A DNA stretch of 64,000 bases from a virus. Every line of letters starts with the position of its first letter. The stretch's first letter is position 1. The stretch is from IMG/VR virus record IMGVR_UViG_3300027754_000075, positions 1-64,000 of that record, one strand, 5' to 3'. Positions 13,764 to 22,900 of this stretch are shown here, piece by piece. Below the pieces are notes generated by a model that made no database searches, was not told the DNA's origin, and was given only the letters and a program-made list of their open reading frames with translations. Position numbers and translations under genes: made by a program.

Positions 13764-16763
13764 ATGGAAACTCCAAAGTTATCTCCTGCAAAAATAAATC
13801 CAACAAAACTTTTACCAGGAATATCTATATCTACAAAAAAAATATCTACAGAAAGTCTTCAGGAAGAAAGTGTTAGTGTACTTAAAAGTGATTTGTTTAT
13901 TATCAAAAAGCAAGTCTTTAAGGTTCGTGATTTAATTCAGACTTCTACACTTATAAAGCAGTCAGAACTTGAAAAGAAAAGAAAATCAACAGAAAAAAAA
14001 GAAGCAGAAAAACAAGAAAATAAGTTAGAGGCAAAACCAGAAGAAAAAAAAGACAAACTAAAAATGCCTTCTATGCCAAAACTTGGGTTTTTGGATAGAA
14101 TTAAGAACTTTCTTTTTTCAGTTCTTCTTGGATATATCTCAATTAAACTTTTACCACATCTTCCAAAACTTGTAGGTATTGTAAGTATTATTGGAAATGT
14201 GATGGAGTTTATGATAGATTTGGGTGGAAATATATTAGATAAAGTAGTCACATTTATTGATTGGGGATATAAGGCAATAGATGCGACTCGTGGATTTATG
14301 AAAAGTTTTGGTGGAGACTTTTCATTAAAAATCTTTGATACTTTTACTGGTGCCGTGAGTGGTGTGATTGATGCTGCGATTATTGCAGCACTTGCCCTCT
14401 CTACTCAAGGTATGGGGGGTGGAGGTGGTCCTGATGGTGGAAAGGGTGGAGGTCCTCTAAAAAGTGGAAAACAACTCTGGAAAGAATATGATCAAAAAAG
14501 AGCATTCATAAGAAAAAAACACGGAGATGCTGCTGCAAGAATATATGATAATGAAATATCAAATGGTAAAACTCCAAAACAAGCATTTGAAAATCTCAAG
14601 AAAAGATACATTTCGAAAGGAAAAATAGTATCACAAAGGCAATTGGGTCTTGGGGAAATTAAAGGAAGTAAACTTTTTGGTAAAGGAATTGATAAAGTAC
14701 CTGGTAGATTGGCAACAAGAATCCTTGGGAGAAGTGGTAAGAAAGCAGTTCTTGGATTTGCAAAACCTTTTCTAAAACGACTTCCTATTATTGGAGCACT
14801 AATTGATTTTGGTTTATCTGTTGCTCTTGGAGAAGACCCAGGTAGAGCAGCATTTAAAGCAATCGGTGCAGGTCTTCTTGGATTTGTTGGTGCTGCTATT
14901 GGTACAGTAGTCCCTGTTGCAGGAAATCTTGTAGGTGGTATAATTGGTGGAATTGCTGGTGATGCACTTGGTGGAGCACTTTATGATATGTTCTTTGGTG
15001 GTAAAAAACCAAAAGCACAAAAATCTCAAACAGTAAAAGCAGCAGGTGGTGGCCCTGCTCCAGTAACCAGAGGTAATAAAATCGTTGGAGGAGCAGTTAA
15101 GAGAACCATATCAAGGAAACCTGTTAAAAGAGGAGTAAAGGTTCAGGTTACAAAAGTTAAACCTGGTAGTTCTATTGGTGGAAAGAAAAAGATTGAAAAG
15201 ATATTTCCAGAGGTGCCAACAAAGGATAAGGGTAAAAATGTAAACCCTCTTGGTTATATGCAATCTTCTTATAATATTGCAACAAAAACTCCTTCCTTTG
15301 GAGCACTTTTTGCACTTCCACTCAAGGCACAACTTGGAGAAAAACCAAGTTCTGTGGATTATATGAAGGCAGCAGAAGAATTGTCCGGATGGATGCAGAA
15401 TACTTTTAGAGGCACTGCCGGATATGCTGGTGGTGGAAAAGTAGAGGCAGGAATGTTTGGTGGTGAGGATACAACAAATGTAATCGCAAAATCTTTAGAA
15501 GAAAATATTTCATCAAAGGTTGATGCTGCAATTAAAGAGTTGCAAAAGCAATTGATGTTAAAAGAAGGAGAAAAGGAAACTGGTCAAAAGAAAACTGGTC
15601 CTGATGAAGGTGCTATGGGAACCGGGGAATATTCTCCAGAAGGTCTTCAGGGTGAAATATACCAATATCTTCTTTCAAAAGGACTGGACGATACCCATGC
15701 TCTGGGTCTGATGGCAAATATATCCAGAGAAAGTGGATTTAGACCTGGAGTTGAAGAAGAAGGTGGTGGAGGTGGAGTTGGATTATTTCAATATACTAAT
15801 GAACCAAGAAAAGGTAATTTTTTAAAAGCAGTTCCAAACTATAAAACAAATTGGAAGGGTCAAATTGATTATGCTCTCAAAGAACCAGGAGAACCAGGTC
15901 CACAGTGGATTGCTATGAAGTTTTCTTCACCACAAGAAGCAGCAGATTGGTTTATGAGAAAATGGGAGAGACCTGCAGAATATATTCAAAACACAGAAGG
16001 ACCCAAAATACACGCAGAGTATATTAAAAGTCTTGAAAAATATAAAAGTAAAACTGGAAACGGATATAATTTACCATCTGCAGATATTGGAAGTAAAGGT
16101 AATGCTGTTCAATATGTTACTGGAGATGTAAATTATAAAGGAGATGGGCAACAATTTTATTATGATCTTGCTGGTCATGGATTGCCTGGAAATTATCATG
16201 ATCATATTGCTTTTGCTACGATTGCAGATAAAGAAATAGCAAAGAAAAAACTAAGAGCAGCAAATATCGAAACTGGAAGTGAATATAGAGCAGGAGATCC
16301 TGGATATCACGGTAAAAATTTGGCAGTTGATGTTCCGGGGGGTCAATGGGGTGGGTCTGGTGCAATTGGACAAAAAGAATTTGCTGGATCTAGAAAGGTA
16401 AGACAAGTTTTAGGAATAGGAGCATACTTAAAAGGTGGGAGAGTTACAAAAACCACTCTTGCAACTCTTGCCGAAGACGGAAGACCAGAATTTGTTTTTG
16501 ATGCTGACACCACAAAGGGATTGGATTTCCTTGCACCAAATCTCTTGGAATATTTGAATGCTGCAAAAACTAAGACTCAATTAATGAGCATTCTTCAATC
16601 TTATGCGGGATATGAAGATGGTGCAGAGCAGACGGTGATTGTAATGAATAATCCTCAAATGATTCCAATACCAATTCCAACAGGAAATTCTGGTTCAATT
16701 GGTGGTATGAGTCGTTCATCCAGTATAGATACAACATATGATACTCAATATGCAAATGCATAA
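13764..16763 (+). CDS. Tape-measure/hub-like protein with phage tail lysozyme domain
   Basis: A 999-residue protein. A Lys/Glu-rich coiled coil lies at residues 40-100. Hydrophobic segments lie at 105-220, and a Gly/Ala membrane-like stretch at 335-415. GYAGGGKVEAG near residue 555 is tape-like. Residues 620-765 match the phage_lysozyme2 pattern: GLDDTHALGLMANISRESGF and GVGLFQYTN, with a candidate catalytic Glu in SRESGF. A further His/Asp-rich block at 770-885 (GYHGKNLAVDVPGG) could be a second wall-binding or peptidase module. The C-terminus has EDGRPEFVFDAD, typical of tape-measure ends. It follows the previous gene by three bases. Confidence 0.7.
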   Translation: METPKLSPAKINPTKLLPGISISTKKISTESLQEESVSVLKSDLFIIKKQVFKVRDLIQTSTLIKQSELEKKRKSTEKKEAEKQENKLEAKPEEKKDKLKMPSMPKLGFLDRIKNFLFSVLLGYISIKLLPHLPKLVGIVSIIGNVMEFMIDLGGNILDKVVTFIDWGYKAIDATRGFMKSFGGDFSLKIFDTFTGAVSGVIDAAIIAALALSTQGMGGGGGPDGGKGGGPLKSGKQLWKEYDQKRAFIRKKHGDAAARIYDNEISNGKTPKQAFENLKKRYISKGKIVSQRQLGLGEIKGSKLFGKGIDKVPGRLATRILGRSGKKAVLGFAKPFLKRLPIIGALIDFGLSVALGEDPGRAAFKAIGAGLLGFVGAAIGTVVPVAGNLVGGIIGGIAGDALGGALYDMFFGGKKPKAQKSQTVKAAGGGPAPVTRGNKIVGGAVKRTISRKPVKRGVKVQVTKVKPGSSIGGKKKIEKIFPEVPTKDKGKNVNPLGYMQSSYNIATKTPSFGALFALPLKAQLGEKPSSVDYMKAAEELSGWMQNTFRGTAGYAGGGKVEAGMFGGEDTTNVIAKSLEENISSKVDAAIKELQKQLMLKEGEKETGQKKTGPDEGAMGTGEYSPEGLQGEIYQYLLSKGLDDTHALGLMANISRESGFRPGVEEEGGGGGVGLFQYTNEPRKGNFLKAVPNYKTNWKGQIDYALKEPGEPGPQWIAMKFSSPQEAADWFMRKWERPAEYIQNTEGPKIHAEYIKSLEKYKSKTGNGYNLPSADIGSKGNAVQYVTGDVNYKGDGQQFYYDLAGHGLPGNYHDHIAFATIADKEIAKKKLRAANIETGSEYRAGDPGYHGKNLAVDVPGGQWGGSGAIGQKEFAGSRKVRQVLGIGAYLKGGRVTKTTLATLAEDGRPEFVFDADTTKGLDFLAPNLLEYLNAAKTKTQLMSILQSYAGYEDGAEQTVIVMNNPQMIPIPIPTGNSGSIGGMSRSSSIDTTYDTQYANA

Positions 16764-16777
16764 CAGACATTAATCAA

Positions 16778-18127
16778 ATGGCATCAGAAAAAACTGTATT
16801 AAGACAAGTCAGAGAAGTCAACATTGCTCAATGTATCATTGAGTCAAATACTGGTGGTGATCAAAAAGATATTGTAGATTTAATTACGGACATTTATTAT
16901 TATGAAAGCATTCTTGAACCGTCAATTCGCACAAATATCATTTATGTAGATACCGGAAAAACAATTCAAAAAGGTCAAACTACACAAACATTAATTGAAG
17001 GACTTCCACTTCAGGGAACAGAATCTGTTAAAATTAAAATCACCGATGGTAATGATGTCAAACTTGAGTTTGAGCAGTTTGTAACTCAAATTGTTCCGGT
17101 TGGACAAGACACAACAAAATCTGTGGTAACTCTTGATTTGGTTTCGGAAGAGGGAATTATTAATTATAAAACAAAGATAAATCAAAGATTTGATGGTAAA
17201 ATTTCAGAACACGTCAAAAAAATTTTAACAGATAAACAATATCTGGGAACAGAAAAGAAATTGGATATTGAGGCAACAGAAAATACTTATAATTTTATTG
17301 GAAATCAAAAAAGACCTTTTTACTCTATTTTATGGTTAGCAAAAAAATCAATTCCATCTCTTCAAGGAGCAAAACAAAATACTGCAGGATATTTTTTCTA
17401 TGAAACTTCAGAGGGATTTAAATTTAAATCTATTGATTCTTTATTAAGTCAAGAAAAAAAGAAATCTTTCATTTACAATCAAACTCCAGATAGTGTTGGT
17501 GAAAATCTTCCCTCTGGATATTCTGCAAAAATTTTAGAACATAGTGTTGATGATGTAAGTGGTGATATTCAATCAAAATTATCAATGGGAACTTACTCAA
17601 CAAGGACAATTCTTTTTGACCCTTTTAATTGTTATTATGAGGTAATCACCAAAGATGCTGAGGAAACAGAACAAAATCTTAAACTTGCAGGAAAAAATCT
17701 TCCAAAACTCAATCCAAGATTTATTCGTGAAGGTCAAAAACAAGAATACTCAAGAACTCAATATATGTTAGTTGATAAAGGAACTTTACCTACAGGAGAT
17801 ACGAAACAACAAATTACAAAATCTACAGAACCAAATTTTGATCCAAAAAATATTTTAAATCAGTCTGTAATGAGATATAATCAAATGTTCAATACCAAGA
17901 CAAACATTACAATTACTGCAGATTTTAGTTTACACGCAGGAGATATAATTTTTATAGATTCTCCAGAACTTTCAAATAAGAATACTCAAGAACTTAATAA
18001 ACAATTTGGTGGTAATTATTTGATTGCCGACCTCTGTCACTATATTAATATACTAAAGGGTGGATATACAAAATTAACCTTGGTTCGTGATTCACTTGGT
18101 AAAACTGGATCTTTCACAAATGATTGA
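16778..18127 (+). CDS. gp27: gp27-like baseplate hub protein
   Basis: A 449-residue hub protein of the gp27 type (T4 gp27 is 391). The beta-rich first half includes DIYYYESILEPSIRTNIIYVDTG and LQGTESVKIKITDGND. The middle helix-strand unit ends NQKRPFYSILWLAKKS, and a late barrel-like segment reads ADFSLHAGDIIFIDSPEL. T4 gp27 forms the trimeric ring that links gp5 to the tube. It is followed directly by the gp5-like gene, which matches the expected partnership. Confidence 0.75.
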   Translation: MASEKTVLRQVREVNIAQCIIESNTGGDQKDIVDLITDIYYYESILEPSIRTNIIYVDTGKTIQKGQTTQTLIEGLPLQGTESVKIKITDGNDVKLEFEQFVTQIVPVGQDTTKSVVTLDLVSEEGIINYKTKINQRFDGKISEHVKKILTDKQYLGTEKKLDIEATENTYNFIGNQKRPFYSILWLAKKSIPSLQGAKQNTAGYFFYETSEGFKFKSIDSLLSQEKKKSFIYNQTPDSVGENLPSGYSAKILEHSVDDVSGDIQSKLSMGTYSTRTILFDPFNCYYEVITKDAEETEQNLKLAGKNLPKLNPRFIREGQKQEYSRTQYMLVDKGTLPTGDTKQQITKSTEPNFDPKNILNQSVMRYNQMFNTKTNITITADFSLHAGDIIFIDSPELSNKNTQELNKQFGGNYLIADLCHYINILKGGYTKLTLVRDSLGKTGSFTND

Positions 18128-18178
18128 TCTTAACCTGTTAAATAGTCATAATCAAAAAATTATATCTATGAGCATCAA

Positions 18179-19879
18179 ATGACCGAAGGAACATTATTTA
18201 ACTCTGGATTTTTAGGAGCAAGTTTTAATTGGTGGATCGGACAGATTGCCGATGATTCTTATTGGAGAGATAATATTGTTTCTGGTAAATTTGATGATAA
18301 GAACAATGTTCCTGGATGGGGAAGAAGATATAAAGTTCGTATCATAGGTCTTCACGATCAAGAAGAAGAATCAATAGATTCGGATCAACTTCCCTGGGCC
18401 CAGGTAATGTATCCAATTACTGCTGGTGGAGGTCAGGCAAAGTCTGGAGCAACTTCGGCACTTCGTCAAGGAAACTTTGTATTTGGCTTCTTCTTGGATG
18501 GTGCCGATCAACAAGTTCCTGTAATTATGGGAGTGCTCGGTAATAATGCCCAGACAGCACTGAATACTAAACCAGAGAATTATAAACCTTTCAGTGGATA
18601 TTCAAAAGGAAAAGATCCGGATCCTAATATCAAAGTCCCTGCTGATGGACTTACAACAAAAAAACCTGGATCAAAACCTGCAAGTCCTAAATCTGGTGTA
18701 ACTGCGGGTCCTGGTGGTCTAGATCCATCAAGAACACCAACTAAAAGAGAGTTTGCTGCCGCACAATCTGCAAGAGCAGAAGCAGCAGCAAGAGGTTTAT
18801 CAAAAGAAGCAACAGAAGCATTAGTTGGAGAAAGAACAGTTGCCGCAACAAAAGCAGAAGCAGCAGAATCTCAATCACCAACTTCTCCTACGCAACCAGG
18901 AGCAACGATTGAGCAACCAGATAATCCACATCTTATGTCTGTTGCCGATATACAAAGAAACACTATGTATTTGGAAAAGATCGTAATCTTAAATCCTTGC
19001 GATTTGGTTGGGTCTGCACTGAAAGCAATTCAGACAGAAATAGATAATCTTACAAAGAAAATTGATAGTGTTCTACAAGCAGCACAAAGTTATGTTGATG
19101 CTGCCTCAACTCTTATTAGTGACATACAAAAACTAATTGCAGATGTTGCTTGTATTATTGCAAAATATCTGAAAATGATTTTTGATAAGATTTTAGAATA
19201 TATTCTCAAAAAAATAAATTGTGCTCTTGCACCAGCAACTGATGCAATACCACCAAACTTAAGATTTAAGTTTTTTGATATTCGTGAAAAAATCACCGAA
19301 TTGATTAATTGTTTATTCAGTAAAATTACAAATGGACTCTGTGGTCAGGTTCAGGGATTTTTAAACGATCAGACAGGAACCGGATCAAATTCTACACTTG
19401 ATACAAAAACCATTATTCAAAATGGGTATACTACAACCACTCCGATTTGTTCTGTAGAAATTTTAACAGGGCAAATGATTGCACTTAATCTTCCACAAAT
19501 TGTTGAGGGAATTGATACTTCTCTGAATAGTGTATCTAATTTTTTAGAAGACATTCAATCACTTCTGTCCGATGTGAGTGGAACAATTTCGGACATCTCT
19601 GGAATTGTAAATGGAATTTCTGGAAGTCTATCTGCTGCAATGAACTTTACAAATTTGAGTGTGAATATTTTTGGTTGTGATTTAGGATTAAGTTGTCCTG
19701 CATCAGATTATTATACTTTACAGGAGGGTTCTGGTGGTAGTGAAGAAGTGCAGTTACCAAGAATTCCTGCTGTTGCAGCATCTGCACAAAACCCTGTATC
19801 TGTAACTATCCCAGAAGAAGTTCCATATGCATCTCCGACATCAGAGACCAAAGACGTAGATTATAGAGATTATGGATAA
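18179..19879 (+). CDS. gp5: gp5-like baseplate hub OB-fold protein
   Basis: A 566-residue protein whose first 130 residues match the gp5/VgrG OB domain: NWWIGQIADD, GRRYKVRIIGLHDQ, LPWAQVMYPITAGG, then GNFVFGFFLDGADQQVPVIMGVLG. After a Pro/Ala-rich linker, residues 260-500 are helical with coiled-coil character and several cysteines. Unlike T4 gp5, there is neither a lysozyme domain nor a C-terminal beta-helix. Those functions appear to be moved to the 793-residue protein and the 206-residue needle. It acts in the central hub. Confidence 0.85.
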   Translation: MTEGTLFNSGFLGASFNWWIGQIADDSYWRDNIVSGKFDDKNNVPGWGRRYKVRIIGLHDQEEESIDSDQLPWAQVMYPITAGGGQAKSGATSALRQGNFVFGFFLDGADQQVPVIMGVLGNNAQTALNTKPENYKPFSGYSKGKDPDPNIKVPADGLTTKKPGSKPASPKSGVTAGPGGLDPSRTPTKREFAAAQSARAEAAARGLSKEATEALVGERTVAATKAEAAESQSPTSPTQPGATIEQPDNPHLMSVADIQRNTMYLEKIVILNPCDLVGSALKAIQTEIDNLTKKIDSVLQAAQSYVDAASTLISDIQKLIADVACIIAKYLKMIFDKILEYILKKINCALAPATDAIPPNLRFKFFDIREKITELINCLFSKITNGLCGQVQGFLNDQTGTGSNSTLDTKTIIQNGYTTTTPICSVEILTGQMIALNLPQIVEGIDTSLNSVSNFLEDIQSLLSDVSGTISDISGIVNGISGSLSAAMNFTNLSVNIFGCDLGLSCPASDYYTLQEGSGGSEEVQLPRIPAVAASAQNPVSVTIPEEVPYASPTSETKDVDYRDYG

Positions 19880-19882
19880 ATA
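19875..19882 (+). promoter_or_regulatory. Late promoter box
   Basis: GATAAATA overlapping the gp5 stop codon, 34 bases before the start of the 1609-residue gene. Confidence 0.6.
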
Positions 19883-19916
19883 GGTATATGAAAGAAAAAA
19901 GTAAGAATTTTAAATA

Positions 19917-22900
19917 ATGGCAACTCAAGAATCATTTCTTAATTTATCATATGATACTAAAAACACGAGAATCAATCAACTAATTGATCAGATTTTTAAG
20001 GATGTTTCAGAGGATGACATTAAAGTTGGACTTATTGATCCGATTTTAGGATATGTTGTAGAAGTTAGTATTTGTGAGGCAAATGATTATGCAAAAGATA
20101 ATCCTGGAACTGCCTTTATTTTTAGAGATGCAAATAATTCAATTCAATATTTAAATATTAATGAAGTTAATGCCCTGACTCCAGAAGTTCTTGTTTCTTC
20201 TGCAAGTACTTGTAGTGGAATTCAGACTCGTAAAAAATGTGGAGAAGGACCACCAAGAATTCAATTTTTTGGTGGTGGTGGTGTTGGTGCTCAGGCAAAT
20301 GCAATCGTAGGAGTTGATGGTGCGATTCTGGCAGTTGATGTAATTACAGGTGGGTTTGGATATCAATATCCACCTATAGTGAGAGCAATTGATGAATGTC
20401 AGTATGGCAGTGGTGCTACTTTGTCATCAGAACTCGGTGAACTTTCAGAAACCTTCGTAACATTTGAAGACGAAAATGATTTTGAAGATTATGAAATCTG
20501 TCCAGATACAACTGTTGGATATGGTAGAAATTGGGGTCCTAATGGTGAAGATTTAGGTCCTTGGGAACCTGAAACTTATACAGATGTTGGTAAAGATCCT
20601 ATTCGTGAAGAGATTGATGCCTATCAAAAATCACTTCTAAAAACAAGTAATCCATTTTGGACGACAAAATCAACTCCACCAAAATCAATTACTGCTGCGG
20701 GTAAAAAATATAACATTCCATATGTCGTCACAGACTTTAGGTGGAGTGATTTTATGAATCTATATGCCATTTCACCTGTTCCACCATCAAATGTAAGTGG
20801 AACTGATGAGGCAGGAAAACTTTTTGTCTTTGATTGGGATGTAGATTTTCCATACGATGGAGAATATACCTTTAGAGGATTATGTGATAATGTATCAAAA
20901 TTATATGTAGATAATATTCAATTATTTGATCTTGGAAGTTTTAATGATGCGGTGCGACCAACAAAAAAAGAATTAAAGGCAGGTCCACATAACATTCGTA
21001 TTGATTTATTAAATCTTCCAATTTTAGAAGTTGAAAGAAAACAAAATAAAAAACCAGATGTAATTAGACGACCTGGTTTTGATACGACTACAACGACAAT
21101 TGAACCTGGAATTTATCTTGATTTAACTCAATATCGTGCCGATGAAGAAGTTTATTGTAATTTTGGAACATTATTTACTGATGGACCATCACTTAATATC
21201 CCTGAAGTTGGTATTGTGGAAGGAAGAACTGATGGATTTGCAGGAAAGGCAATTACTGTAGGTCCTGGAGCAAGACCTCTGGGTGGTGATTTTGGAGGAG
21301 AAGTATTTTTGAAGGGAGGAAGACTTTATGGTCCGATTACGATTGTTCCAAATCCAGAGTATAAACGATCTGATCTTTTTATTGGAATGGCTGCCGGAAT
21401 GATTAATGATGCTAATGTTGAACTGAATCAAAATACTGCATTTTATGGATCAAACCAATCCTGGGTTCCGTATATATCTCACATTCAAAGTTTGACTGGT
21501 AGAGGTGCAGAAGGAGAAGGAAGTGGATTTGCTGGTACATTATTTCAGGAATCTTTGAATGCCTTTGCAATACTTGATAAATTTAGACCAGAAGATCCTG
21601 ATAATAATAACTATACTCCTATTAAATATGAAGGAGTTACTTCTTTTACTCTCACAACTTCAGGTGGATTTTTTAGAAGAATTACTCAACCAATCACCAC
21701 ATCATCAACTGTAAGAAAATCAACTTATGTAGAAATCGAAGAACCTGTATTTGAGGTTGTAGGAAATGCTACTGTAGATGTTCCAAGAGCATCAGCACCA
21801 TCTACGATTCGAAATGAAAATATTTTTAATACCGTCGATTATATCTCAAAGGCAAATCGTACTCTTTGGAGAACAAATCCAGCAGCATCACTCACATCGG
21901 GTTTACTTGATCGTTATGGTGTATGTCCTTTTGATACTTCAAGTGCAGAGGCACAGGTTGAATCATTTGCAGGAATTCATACTATTATTTGGAATAATAT
22001 AAACTTTCCGGTCACTGGTGATTATAGAATTCAAATTGCTGTGGATGATAATGTCTCTCTTTATATTGGTGAAACTTTAATTCGTAAAGAAGGTTTTTAT
22101 GCACCAGGAAAAAGAAATCCAGATTTAGATCAAGTTTATACATTCAATCAAGGAAACTATACGATTCGTGCAGAGTTAGAAAATATTGAAGTTGGACCGA
22201 TTGCTATAAGAAACCCAATGGTTCTTGCAGTCAATATTGAGACTACATTTACAACCGGAGAAGTTGTATCCCCAAAATCTTTTAATGAAAATCCAATGGG
22301 AATTTCGGTGAGTATTGATGCCCCACCACTTCCTGTTCCAAAAGAACCAGCACCAATTCAAACTGGAAGATGCCCTCCAAGTCCAATCTGGTCAACAAGA
22401 TTGCCAACATCAAAGGAACAGTGGTATCCAGTGAGACGTACTACAGGTGATCCAACCAAGGGAACTGCCTGGTCCAAATTTATGAATCGGTATGCAATCT
22501 CACCAGTTCCACCATTTGATGTTGATGAAACTGATAGTGCAGGAGTTAATTTTATAAACACCTGGACTGTTGAACTTCCATATCCTGGATTTTATGGAGT
22601 TCGTGGAACTGTAGATAATAGTGGAAGAGTTTTAATTGATGGAAAAGAAGTATCAAAGTTAGATTCATTTGGTGTATCCAATCCAAGATTAGAAAAAGTT
22701 TATTTGGAAAAAGGATCTCATCAAATTGAAGTTGAAGTTTTTAATACACCTATAGAAAGAGCATTTGATATTCCAATCAAAGTTTTTAGTACCAGAGATT
22801 GGGAAGTATCTGTTCCATCCGCAGGACCATCGGTGAGTGATATAATACTGGTCGATATGCTTCGGTATTATACTGAAGATTTTAGTGGACCAGCAGGTGC

